Part shown: positions 48,859 to 56,733 of the stretch, piece by piece
How the letters are laid out: every line of letters begins with the position of its first letter
Numbering within the stretch: the first letter of the stretch is position 1
Source of the DNA: Aureimonas populi
GTDB lineage: Bacteria > Pseudomonadota > Alphaproteobacteria > Rhizobiales > Rhizobiaceae
DNA length: 64,000 nt
NCBI RefSeq assembly: GCF_017815515.1
Contig: NZ_CP072611.1
Coordinates: forward strand, 2,108,001 to 2,172,000
Direction: 5' to 3'
The notes under the pieces: generated by a model
What the model saw: the letters and a program-made list of their open reading frames with translations, nothing else
Told to the model about the DNA's origin: nothing
Database searches by the model: none
Made by a program: the position numbers and the translations under genes

Positions 48859-48886
48859 CTCATAACAACATCAGGTGAAGATTCAA
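48859..48886 (-). promoter_or_regulatory. prs promoter
   Basis: On the minus strand TTGAAT (48886-48881), a 16-bp spacer and TATGAG (48864-48859) form a good housekeeping promoter about 70 bp upstream of prs. Confidence 0.6.
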
Positions 48887-48906
48887 GGTTTCGATTTGGA
48901 ATCGTT

Positions 48907-50061
48907 TCAGGGCTGCACCGAAACAAGCTCCAGCGGCAGGCGCGAGAGGGGCTCCGGCGGCCCCTGCGTCGTCAGGTAGGTGCGCCCCAGCGTCATCGCC
49001 GCGCCCTCCTCCGAATCCATGATGATCATGTGCGCGAAGAGCGTCATGCCGGGCTCGATGGGCTCGGCATTGCCCGAGACGAACATCTGCGGGTCCATCC
49101 AGGAGGGGGCGTAGCGCGCGCCGACCGAATAGCCGCAGGCGGCCAGCCGGTGGCGCACCAGCTTGTGCTCCTCCATCACGCGGGCATGGGCGTCGAACAC
49201 GTCGCCGAAGGTGGAGCCGGGGCGCATGGCCTCCTCCACCGCCAGGAGCGCCTCCCGCGCGGCCTCGAACAGCTCCTCGTGGCGCATCAGCGGCTTGCCG
49301 AGGATGACGGTGCGCATGGCGGGCGCGTGGTACTGCGCCTTGACGCCCGCCCATTCCACGGTGAGCTGGTCCTGCGCGGAAAGCTTGCGGCGGCCCGACT
49401 TGTAGCGGCACAGGAGCGCGTCGGGGCCGGAGCCGAGGATGAAGGGGTTGGCCGGATAGTCGCCCCCCGCCCGCAGCACTTCCCCTTGCAGGGCATGGAG
49501 GAGGTCGGCCTCGTCCGCGCCCTCCTTCACCAGCGCCATCATGGCCTCGAAGGCATCGTCGCCGATCCGCGCTGCCTCGCGCGCATAGGCGATCTCGGCG
49601 GGGCTCTTGAGAAGGCGCAGCGAGGGCACGAGGTCCGAGGCGTCCTTCAGGCTCGCGAAGGAGCCCAGACGCTCCTGCACGAGCTGGCCGTTGGCGGCGG
49701 TCAGCCCGTGGGTGGCCCATTCCACGCCCAGCCGGCAGCCCAGCAGCCCCATGTCGTCGCACAGGTCGCGCAGGTCGATGGCCGGGTCCGCGCCCGCCCG
49801 GTCGCGCCACAGCGCGATGGTCTGGATGTTCGACGTATGGTGGGCCTGGCGCAGATCGGCCGAGCGGGTGAGAAGCCGCATCTCGCCGTCGCCCTTCACC
49901 ACGAGGCACTGGAAGAAGCAGAAGCCGAACGTGTCGTAGCCCGTCAGCCAGTACATGGATTCCTGCGAGAACAGGAGGATGGCGTCGAGCTTGCGGGTGG
50001 CCATCTCGGCCGTCAGGCGGCCGAGCCGTCCTGCAAACTCCTCCGGCGCGAAGTGAAGCAT
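48907..50061 (-). CDS. creatinase/M24-like protein with degenerate metal site
   Basis: The 384-residue protein has the creatinase N-terminal domain (about 10-150) and a pita-bread M24 domain (about 155-380). The usual metal ligands are not evident: where D-x-G...S-D-x-T-R would lie the protein has VEWAGVKAQYHAPAMRT (235-251), and GHGIG...HE is replaced by GYSVGARYAPSWMDP. EPGM survives. This recalls metal-independent members such as creatinase or the ectoine hydrolase DoeA rather than an Xaa-Pro peptidase. It heads toward prs and lies 32 bases after pgeF, probably in an operon. Confidence 0.78.
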   Translation of the reverse strand: MLHFAPEEFAGRLGRLTAEMATRKLDAILLFSQESMYWLTGYDTFGFCFFQCLVVKGDGEMRLLTRSADLRQAHHTSNIQTIALWRDRAGADPAIDLRDLCDDMGLLGCRLGVEWATHGLTAANGQLVQERLGSFASLKDASDLVPSLRLLKSPAEIAYAREAARIGDDAFEAMMALVKEGADEADLLHALQGEVLRAGGDYPANPFILGSGPDALLCRYKSGRRKLSAQDQLTVEWAGVKAQYHAPAMRTVILGKPLMRHEELFEAAREALLAVEEAMRPGSTFGDVFDAHARVMEEHKLVRHRLAACGYSVGARYAPSWMDPQMFVSGNAEPIEPGMTLFAHMIIMDSEEGAAMTLGRTYLTTQGPPEPLSRLPLELVSVQP

Positions 50062-50093
50062 GGGTCGTCCCCGTATCGGATGAAGGGAAGGTG

Positions 50094-50891
50094 TCAGCGG
50101 CCGATCGCGATGGCGGAGAGCTGCCGCCCGTAATCGGGCTCGCCGCGATGGGTGGTGCGGCGGAAGGAGAAGAAGCTCTCTTCCTCCGCATAGGTGCAGC
50201 GCCCCACGAAGCGCGCGCGGGTGCCCGCGCGCTCCAGCCGCGCGACGATGTAGGCCGGCAGGTCGAACTGCCGCTTGCCGGGCTTCGTCCCGGGCAAAAA
50301 GAAGCGTTCCGCCGTCGCGTCCTGCCGGGCGGCCGTCTCGGCCATGTCCTCGCCCACCTCGTAATGGGCGGCGGTGATGGAGGGGCCGAGCACGGCCAGG
50401 ATGCCCGCGCGCCGGGCGCCCAGCCGCTCCATCGCCTCGATGGTCGCCTCCAGGACGCCGCCCACCGCGCCGCGCCAGCCGGCATGGGCCGCGCCCACCA
50501 CCGCGCCGTCCTCGCTGGCCAGCAGCACCGGGCCGCAATCGGCGGTGACGACGCCGATGGCAAGGCCCGGCGTCGCGGTGACGATGGCGTCGGCCTTGGG
50601 CCGTTCGGAGCCGAAGGGCGCATCGACGATCACCGCGTCGGGCGAGTGCACCTGCCAGGGGGTCGCGATCTCCTCCATGCCGAGGAAGCGCGTGGCGCGC
50701 TCGCGGTTCTCCCGCACCGCCTCGGGCGCGTCCTGGCTGCCGAGCCCCGCGTTCAGGCCGCGATAGAGCCCTCGGGAGACGCCGCCGGCGCGCGTGAAGA
50801 AGCCGTGCCGCAGCCCGGGCAGGGCGGCGAGCCAGTCGTCGCTGACGATATCGTGCTCGCTCAAGGGCGATTCGGGGGGCCGGTCCAACAT
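50094..50891 (-). CDS. pgeF: peptidoglycan editing factor / purine nucleoside phosphorylase-like YfiH
   Basis: The 265-residue protein belongs to the multi-copper-oxidase-like YfiH/LACC1 family. Conserved zinc/active-site segments are GFFTRAGGVSRGLYRGLN, TPWQVHSPDAVIVD, GVVTADCGPVLLAS and VVGAAHAGWRGAVGGVL. Members remove mis-incorporated Ser from peptidoglycan precursors or cleave nucleosides. It sits between the MidA-like gene and the M24-like gene in a leftward operon with lgt. Confidence 0.9.
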   Translation of the reverse strand: MLDRPPESPLSEHDIVSDDWLAALPGLRHGFFTRAGGVSRGLYRGLNAGLGSQDAPEAVRENRERATRFLGMEEIATPWQVHSPDAVIVDAPFGSERPKADAIVTATPGLAIGVVTADCGPVLLASEDGAVVGAAHAGWRGAVGGVLEATIEAMERLGARRAGILAVLGPSITAAHYEVGEDMAETAARQDATAERFFLPGTKPGKRQFDLPAYIVARLERAGTRARFVGRCTYAEEESFFSFRRTTHRGEPDYGRQLSAIAIGR

Positions 50892-50923
50892 GGCGCGGAT
50901 CGTGGTGGAGGGGGGTGGCGAAG

Positions 50924-52018
50924 TCAATCGAGGCCGCCCGCGCCGAAGGGCGGCAGTGCGAGCGGCCGCGAGGCCGCCGCCAGCACCTTGAACAGCGCGC
51001 CCATCTCCCCCGGCCCCCCGCCCGCCAGCCGCCGCGCATCTGACGCGACGCGCGCCCGGTCCTCGGGGCCCCGGTCTCGCGCGAGCCGCGCGGCGCGCTC
51101 GGCAAGGCCGAGGGAAAGCAGGAACTCGCCTTGCGTGCCGACGGGCGAGACGCTGGCTCCGGCCCCCGCCAGCGCGGCCGAGAGGCGGGCGAAATCCACA
51201 TGGCTGGTGATGTCGTGAAGGCCGGGATCGGCCAGCGGGTCGGCGAAGGCATGGGCCCGCAGCGCCTGGAGCGTGTCGCCGAAGCCCGAGCGCGCATGGC
51301 CGTAGTCGATGAGGAGCGCCGCGCCCGGCCGCCGCGCCAGCCGCGAGCCGATCTCGGCCGCGATGGCCTCGCGCAGGGGCGAGACTTCCGCCACGTCGCC
51401 TGGCGCGGGCGTCCCCGCCCCGGGCAGCGGATGGGCGGTTCCGGCCTCGCCTTCCACGAAGCGCAGCGCCTCGCCGTCGAGGCTCACCAGCCGCTCGCGC
51501 CAGCCCTCGGCGCCGAAGACGAACTGGCGGATCGCCACCGCGTCGAACAATTCGTTGGCCACGAGAAGGAGCGGGCCGTCCTCCACTTCCGCCAGCCGCC
51601 TGGCGCGGCGCACGGGCAGGTCGAAGCGGGCAAGGGCGGCCGCCTGCTCGCCCGCCAGCCGGTCGCTCGTCTCCACCAGCCAGAGGCGCGCGGCGCCCGC
51701 GAAGGCCGGGTCGAGGCGGCGCGTGGTGCGCAGGAGGTCGGCCATCAGCGTGCCGCGCCCGGGCCCGATCTCGGCCAGGACAAAGGGCGATGGCCGCCCC
51801 AGCTTCCGCCAGGCGGCCACCAGCCATGCGCCCAGAAGCTCGCCGAACATCTGGCTGATTTCGGGCGCGGTGATGAAGTCGCCTTCGGCCCCGAAGGGGC
51901 GGCGGGCGGTATAGTAGCCGCCCTGGGGGTCGAACAGGGCGATGTTCCAGAAGCGTTCGAGGCTCATCGGCCCCCGCGAGGCGATCGCCTCGGCAATCCG
52001 CCGCCCGAGCGGCGTCAA
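50924..52018 (-). CDS. MidA/NDUFAF7-like SAM-dependent methyltransferase, TTG start
   Basis: The 364-residue protein has the DUF185/MidA fold: FWNIALFDPQGGYYTARRPF, DFITAPEISQMFGELLGAWL, the SAM-binding VLAEIGPGRGTLMADLLR and LLVANELFDAVAIRQF. The eukaryotic relative NDUFAF7 methylates an arginine of respiratory complex I. The start is taken as TTG at 52018, which overlaps the lgt stop (TTGA) and gives MTPLGRRIAEAI, matching family N termini; the first ATG (51967) would remove that helix. Confidence 0.88.
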   Translation of the reverse strand: MTPLGRRIAEAIASRGPMSLERFWNIALFDPQGGYYTARRPFGAEGDFITAPEISQMFGELLGAWLVAAWRKLGRPSPFVLAEIGPGRGTLMADLLRTTRRLDPAFAGAARLWLVETSDRLAGEQAAALARFDLPVRRARRLAEVEDGPLLLVANELFDAVAIRQFVFGAEGWRERLVSLDGEALRFVEGEAGTAHPLPGAGTPAPGDVAEVSPLREAIAAEIGSRLARRPGAALLIDYGHARSGFGDTLQALRAHAFADPLADPGLHDITSHVDFARLSAALAGAGASVSPVGTQGEFLLSLGLAERAARLARDRGPEDRARVASDARRLAGGGPGEMGALFKVLAAASRPLALPPFGAGGLD

Positions 52019-52896
52019 GCGGCGCCCTCGCGCGCGGCCTCCAGCGCGCTCGGGCTGGGCGGGGAGACGCGCGGCCGCGCGGTTGCCACGGCCCACAGGC
52101 CGGCCAGCACCATGGGCAGCGACAGGACCATGCCCATGGTCAGCCAGCCGGTGCCCAGGAGATAGCCGATATGGGCGTCCGGCAGCCGGTAGAACTCCAC
52201 GAAGATGCGCGCGCACCCATAGCCGAGGATGAACACGCCCGCCGTCAGCCGCGGGCGCGAGAGCGAGCCGAGATGGTGGGTCATGACGCGCAATACGATG
52301 AAGAGCAGCACGCCCTCCAGCGCCGCTTCGTAGAGCTGGCTCGGGTGGCGCGGCTCCGGGCCGGCGCCCGGAAACACCATCGCCCAGGGCACGCTGGTCG
52401 GCGCGCCGTAGAGCTCGGCATTGATGAAATTGGCGATGCGCCCGAAGAACAGGCCGAAGGGCACCGAGGCGGCCACCATGTCCACGAAGCTCCAGAGCGG
52501 CACCTTGCGCGAGCGGGCGAAGAGCAGGATGGCGATGGCGACGCCGATCAGCCCGCCATGGAAGGACATGCCGCCCTCCCACACGCGGAAAAGCGAAAGC
52601 GGATCGGCCAGCCAGCGGTCGAAATCGTAGAACAGGATGGAGCCCAGCCGCCCGCCGGCGACGATGCCGACGGTGATCCAGATGATGAAGTCGTCGATAT
52701 CCGCCTTGGAGACCGGCGAAACGCCGTTGGGCCACAGGCGCGGCGTGCCCGCCAGGTGCCGGCCGTAGAGCCAGCCGCACAGGATGCCCACGACATAGGC
52801 CAGCCCGTACCAGCGGATCGCCAGCGGCCCGATCTGGAGCAGCACGGGGTCGATGGCCGGATAGGCCAGTACGCCGAGAAAGGGCAGGGTGGACAT
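52015..52896 (-). CDS. lgt: prolipoprotein diacylglyceryl transferase
   Basis: The 293-residue membrane enzyme moves diacylglycerol onto the lipobox Cys of prolipoproteins. Seven helices are visible; conserved segments are RWYGLAYVVGILCGWLYGR, MSFHGGLIGVAIAILLFARS, the Lgt signature GRIANFINAELYG and RHPSQLYEAALEG. The start at 52896 (MSTLPFLGVLAYP) follows GGAGAG; the longer ORF adds a non-family extension. It leads the operon lgt-midA-pgeF-M24. Confidence 0.96.
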   Translation of the reverse strand: MSTLPFLGVLAYPAIDPVLLQIGPLAIRWYGLAYVVGILCGWLYGRHLAGTPRLWPNGVSPVSKADIDDFIIWITVGIVAGGRLGSILFYDFDRWLADPLSLFRVWEGGMSFHGGLIGVAIAILLFARSRKVPLWSFVDMVAASVPFGLFFGRIANFINAELYGAPTSVPWAMVFPGAGPEPRHPSQLYEAALEGVLLFIVLRVMTHHLGSLSRPRLTAGVFILGYGCARIFVEFYRLPDAHIGYLLGTGWLTMGMVLSLPMVLAGLWAVATARPRVSPPSPSALEAAREGAA

Positions 52897-53047
52897 GGCT
52901 GGCTCTCCGGCTTTCTCGAAAAACGCGCGACGCGGCGCGGCGAGGTTTGGCGGCATGGCTCCCTCCGGTCAAGCCGCGCCATTGCCAAGCGGCGCGCTCC
53001 TGCCTACCTCAAGGTTCCAGACGAATCCGAAGGCGGAGCGCTTACCC

Positions 53048-53338
53048 ATGTCCAACAGCCGAGGCCCGAGCCGGATGCTCGACGAGTTCGCCCGCATCGT
53101 CACAGACACGACGGGCGCGGCCCAGGGCGTGCGGCGCGAGATCGAGACGGCGGTTCGCTCGCAGACCGAGCGTCTCATCAACCAGCTCGAACTGGTTCAG
53201 CGCGAGGAGTTCGAGGTGGTCCGCGAGATGGCCATCCGCGCCCGCGCCGAGAACGAGGAGCTGAAGCGCCGCATCGCCGCCCTCGAGGCGCGCGGGGCCG
53301 CCACGCCGGATGCAGGACCCTCCGATCCCTCCATCTGA
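53048..53338 (+). CDS. ubiK: UbiK-family (BMFP) accessory protein
   Basis: The 96-residue protein is a membrane-fusogenic BMFP type: amphipathic helix about 10-40 (RMLDEFARIVTDTTGAAQGV) and C-terminal coiled coil (about 62-84; MAIRARAENEELKRRIAALEAR). UbiK helps ubiquinone assembly in aerobic gammaproteobacteria; in Brucella a relative BMFP forms trimers. It is divergent from lgt. Confidence 0.82.
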   Translation: MSNSRGPSRMLDEFARIVTDTTGAAQGVRREIETAVRSQTERLINQLELVQREEFEVVREMAIRARAENEELKRRIAALEARGAATPDAGPSDPSI

Positions 53339-53634
53339 GGCGGTCGCGGACGGGTTGTCCACAGGCCGTCCACAGCTTGTTCGCAATGCGGGCGCTCGTT
53401 CCGCGTCGCGAAATTACCCTTCGCCATGAGTCTGTTAGGGCGGCCGATTCGCGCGCCCTCTCAAGCCCGCCCGCCGGGCGGTGGTTAATATTTCCTTTCC
53501 CCACTGGTGCCGTGACTCCGCGTCGATACACTGATTCCAAAGGGTGATTCGCGTTCGGCGACGCCCGATGGAGCCGGCGGCGGGGACGAGGACCCCCGCC
53601 GCCGGCTCCCCGAATGCGGCACGGGGATTTTGAT
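53339..53634. promoter_or_regulatory. ubiK/ybjN gap with GANTC cluster and strong hairpin
   Basis: Within 296 bp there are five GANTC sites for the cell-cycle methylase CcrM (53428, 53446, 53514, 53533, 53546), a direct repeat GTCCACAG at 53357 and 53368 that includes a DnaA-box-like TTGTCCACA (53355-53363), an AT-rich patch GGTTAATATTTCC near 53483 and the 16-bp hairpin at 53570-53609. No gene is seen. Confidence 0.6.
53570..53609 (+). promoter_or_regulatory. 16-bp perfect hairpin before ybjN
   Basis: GGAGCCGGCGGCGGGG (53570-53585) pairs perfectly with 53594-53609 around an 8-nt loop. No T-run follows, so it is not a standard terminator. It ends 25 bases before the ybjN ATG and would be a very stable 5' UTR element or a remnant terminator for ubiK. 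Confidence 0.65.
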
Positions 53635-54135
53635 ATGCAACTGGCGGAAGTCCAATTCCGGCGACAATCCAATCCGGTGGACATGGTGGAGCTGGTCGCC
53701 GCCTCGCGTGACTGGGCCTTCGAGCGCCCTTGCGACGACGAGATCGAGATGAGCGTGGACGGGACCCGCGCCCGCTACTCGCTCTCCCTTTCCTGGATGG
53801 AGCATTGCGAGGCGCTGCATCTGGGGTGTGCGTTCGAGCTGAAGGTGCCCGCCCATCGCGAGGCCGAGGTGCTGCGCCTTCTGGCCCGCACCAACGAGGC
53901 GATGCTGCTCGGCCATTTCGATCTCTGGCCGGCGGAAGGGGCGGTGATGTTCCGCCACGCGCTGCTCCTCTCCGGCAATGCCGAGCCCACGAGCGAGCAG
54001 GCCGAGCGCCTGCTGACGCTCGCCCTGGAGAATTGCGAGCGCTATTTCGACGCCTTCCACTTCGTGATCTGGGCCAACAAGACGGCCGAGGAGGCGCTGG
54101 CCTGCGCCATGTTCGAAACGGTCGGCCACGCGTGA
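53635..54135 (+). CDS. YbjN domain protein
   Basis: The 166-residue protein has a YbjN/TY3 sensory-transduction-type fold (NPVDMVELVAASRDWAFERP, YSLSLSWMEHCEALHLGCAF, ANKTAEEALACAMFETVGHA), related to type III secretion chaperones. YbjN proteins modulate motility and stress in E. coli; the alphaproteobacterial role is unknown. The start at 53635 (MQLAEVQF) follows GGGGA. Its stop overlaps the GTG of proC (GTGA). Confidence 0.85.
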   Translation: MQLAEVQFRRQSNPVDMVELVAASRDWAFERPCDDEIEMSVDGTRARYSLSLSWMEHCEALHLGCAFELKVPAHREAEVLRLLARTNEAMLLGHFDLWPAEGAVMFRHALLLSGNAEPTSEQAERLLTLALENCERYFDAFHFVIWANKTAEEALACAMFETVGHA

Positions 54136-54950
54136 GCGCGTGGTTGGAACCGGGCCGGGTCCTGCTTCTGGGCGGCGGCAATATGGGCGCGGCCATGGCC
54201 GGCGGCTGGCTCGCGGCCGGCCTTGCGCCCGGGCGCCTCGTCGTGGTGGACCCGCGCGCCGGCGCCGCGCTTCGCCCGGTGCTCGATGCGGGCGCGGTTC
54301 ATCTGGAGGCGCCGGGCGGCGAGGCGGCCGATATCGTGGTCCTCGCCGTCAAGCCGCAGGTGCTGGACGCCGCGCTTCCCGCGCTCCTGCCGGTGCTGAA
54401 GGAAAGCACGCTTCTCATCTCCATCGCCGCCGGGCGCACCATCGCCTCCATCGAGGCGGTGCTGGGTGCGCGGCCGGTGGTGCGCGCCATGCCCAACACG
54501 CCGGCGCTCATCGGGCGCGGCATCACCGGCGCCTTCGCCAATGGCCGCGTGAGCGATACGGCGCGCGCCTCCGCCGAGGCGCTCCTTTCCGCCTGCGGAC
54601 CGATGGAATGGGTGGGCGAGGAAGGCGGGATCGATGCCGTGACGGCGGTTTCGGGCTCCGGCCCGGCCTATGTGTTCCTCATGGCCGAGGCGCTGGCCGA
54701 AGCCGGCGCCAAGGCGGGTCTCGCCCCGGATCTCGCCCTGCGGCTCGCGCGCCATACGGTGGCGGGCGCCGGCGAGCTGATGATCCGCTCGGGGGAGGAG
54801 CCGGCCCAGCTGCGCCGCAACGTCACCTCGCCGAACGGCACCACGCAGGCCGCGCTCGACGTGCTGATGGCCGAAGGTGGCCTTGGCCCGCTGCTGGAGC
54901 GCGCCGTGGCGGCGGCGAAGGCCCGCGCCGAAGAATTGTCCAGAAACTGA
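54132..54950 (+). CDS. proC: pyrroline-5-carboxylate reductase
   Basis: The 272-residue enzyme makes proline from pyrroline-5-carboxylate with NAD(P)H. Features: Rossmann motif VLLLGGGNMGAAMAGGWL, VLAVKPQVLDAALP, RAMPNTPALIGRGITG and the signature TAVSGSGPAYVFLMAEAL, then VTSPNGTTQAALDVL. The start is GTG at 54132, coupled to ybjN. Confidence 0.96.
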   Translation: MSAWLEPGRVLLLGGGNMGAAMAGGWLAAGLAPGRLVVVDPRAGAALRPVLDAGAVHLEAPGGEAADIVVLAVKPQVLDAALPALLPVLKESTLLISIAAGRTIASIEAVLGARPVVRAMPNTPALIGRGITGAFANGRVSDTARASAEALLSACGPMEWVGEEGGIDAVTAVSGSGPAYVFLMAEALAEAGAKAGLAPDLALRLARHTVAGAGELMIRSGEEPAQLRRNVTSPNGTTQAALDVLMAEGGLGPLLERAVAAAKARAEELSRN

Positions 54951-54958
54951 AGGCACCG

Positions 54959-55315
54959 ATGAGCGACGAAACCTCCGCGCCACAGATTTCCTACGAGGAT
55001 TTCCTGAAAGTGGACATCCGCGTCGGCACCATCGTCTCCGCCGATCCCTTCCCCGAAGCGCGCAAGCCCGCCTTCAAGCTGGCGATCGATTTCGGCGAGG
55101 GGATCGGGGTCAAGAAATCCTCCGCGCAGATCACGGTTCGCCATTCGCTGGAGGAGCTGGTGGGCCGGCAGGTCATGGCGGTCGTCAACTTTCCGCCGCG
55201 CCAGATCGGCCCGGTGCGCTCGGAAGTGCTGACGCTCGGCTTCCCGGACGAGGAGGGCAACGTCGTCCTTGCCGCCCTGTCCCACCCCGTCCCCAATGGC
55301 GGACGGCTGTTCTAG
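54959..55315 (+). CDS. csaA: CsaA-like tRNA-binding protein
   Basis: The 118-residue protein is an OB-fold tRNA-binding domain alone: SYEDFLKVDIRVGTIVSADPFPEARKPAFKL, then KSSAQITVRHSLEELVGRQVMAVVNFPPRQIG. CsaA-type dimers bind tRNA and were described as export-related chaperones. It lies eight bases after proC and overlaps the convergent kinase gene end by four bases. Confidence 0.9.
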   Translation: MSDETSAPQISYEDFLKVDIRVGTIVSADPFPEARKPAFKLAIDFGEGIGVKKSSAQITVRHSLEELVGRQVMAVVNFPPRQIGPVRSEVLTLGFPDEEGNVVLAALSHPVPNGGRLF

Positions 55316-56733
55316 GCCGGAATCCTGATCTCGGCCTTCAGCCCGCCCAGCTCCGAGGCGGAGAGGCGAATGTCGCCGCCATGGCTGCGCGCGATGTCGC
55401 GGGCGATGGCAAGGCCGAGCCCGGTTCCGCCGTCGTCGATGTTGCGCGCGTCGTCGAGCCGCATGAAGGGCTTGAACGCGTCCTCGCGCTGCTCGGGCGC
55501 TATGCCGGGCCCGTCGTCCTCCACCGTGATGGTCAGCCAGCGGCCCTCGTGCCGGGCGCGAACGCGCACCGTTTCCCCGTAGCGCATGGCGTTGGACACG
55601 ACATTGGTGACGAGCCGGGTGAAGCCGTCGGGGCGGACCCTGACCACCGGGTCGCCGGAAAGCTCGAAGGAGAAACGGCTGCCCTTCAGCCCCGCTTCCG
55701 TCTCGAATTTGGAGAGGACGGGCTCGAGGTCGAGCAGCCCCACCTCCTCGCCCGCCTCGCCCTTGGCGAAGGCCAGATAGCCCTCCAGCATACGCTGCAT
55801 CTCGTCCGTGTCGCGCTCCAGCTCCCGCCGGTCCTCCGAATCGGAGAAGAAGGCCAGTTGCAGCCGGAACCGCGTGAGGACGGTGCGCAGATCGTGGCTG
55901 ACGCCGTTGAGCATCTGCGTGCGCTGCTCGATCTGCCGCTCGATCCGGTCGCGCATCTGCAGGAAGGTCAGCGCGGCGCGCCGCACCTCCCGCGCCCCGC
56001 GCACACGAAAATCGGCCGGCAGCGGCTGGCCGCGCCCGAAGCTCTCGGCCGCCTCGGCCAGCTTCTGGATCGGGCGGATCTGGTTGCGCAGGAAGAGCAC
56101 CGCGATGAGGATGAGGACCAGCGAGGTGCCCACCATCCATACGATGAAGATGTGCGTGTTGGACGCATAGGCCGAATTGCGCCGGGCGTAGACGCGCAGC
56201 ATGTGCTCGTCGAGCAGGATGCGAATTTCCACCAGCCGCGAATCGCCCACCGTGTCGATCCAGAAGGGCCGGTCGATCTGGCGGGTGATCTCCTCGGAGA
56301 GGATGCCGTCGAGAATGTTGAAGAAGGGGCGCGGCGCCGGGGCGGGCAGGGGCTCCGGCGGCAGGACGAGGATGTTGAGGTCGAGCTTGTCGCGCGCGAT
56401 CCGCGTGATCTGCGAGAAGTCCGGGTCCTGCGGAAAGGTCTCGATCGCGTCGATGATGGCCGAGATGTCGCGCACCACGGCGGTGGAAAGGCGCTGCGTC
56501 ACCGTCGCCCAGTGGCGCTCCATGAAGACCACGGAGACCACCGTCTGGAGCAGCACCATCGGCGCGATGATGATGATGAGGGAGCGCGCGTAAAGGCCGG
56601 TGGGGGCGAACTTGCCCATCCAGCGGGGCAGGCGGGGCGCCTTCAGCCGAAACCGGCCGCTCGCGGGCAGCCGGTCGGCCAGCCTGCGCCGGAACGCCTG
56701 CGCGCCGGGGCGAAGGCGCTCCAGAACGCTCAT
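55312..56733 (-). CDS. EnvZ-like sensor histidine kinase
   Basis: The 473-residue kinase has helix 1 (about 51-70), a periplasmic sensor (about 71-194), helix 2 (about 195-216), a HAMP domain, the H box NGVSHDLRTVLTRFRLQLA with His280, the N box VSNAMRYGETV and ATP-binding EDDGPGIAPEQREDAF and GGTGLGLAIA. It resembles EnvZ/FeuQ-type kinases. It overlaps the response regulator gene by four bases. Confidence 0.92.
   Translation of the reverse strand: MSVLERLRPGAQAFRRRLADRLPASGRFRLKAPRLPRWMGKFAPTGLYARSLIIIIAPMVLLQTVVSVVFMERHWATVTQRLSTAVVRDISAIIDAIETFPQDPDFSQITRIARDKLDLNILVLPPEPLPAPAPRPFFNILDGILSEEITRQIDRPFWIDTVGDSRLVEIRILLDEHMLRVYARRNSAYASNTHIFIVWMVGTSLVLILIAVLFLRNQIRPIQKLAEAAESFGRGQPLPADFRVRGAREVRRAALTFLQMRDRIERQIEQRTQMLNGVSHDLRTVLTRFRLQLAFFSDSEDRRELERDTDEMQRMLEGYLAFAKGEAGEEVGLLDLEPVLSKFETEAGLKGSRFSFELSGDPVVRVRPDGFTRLVTNVVSNAMRYGETVRVRARHEGRWLTITVEDDGPGIAPEQREDAFKPFMRLDDARNIDDGGTGLGLAIARDIARSHGGDIRLSASELGGLKAEIRIPA

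Noticed and set aside
53339..53634. Chromosomal replication origin
   Set aside because: GANTC sites, a DnaA-box-like repeat and an AT-rich patch occur, but there are too few DnaA boxes and none of the genes that usually flank alphaproteobacterial origins.
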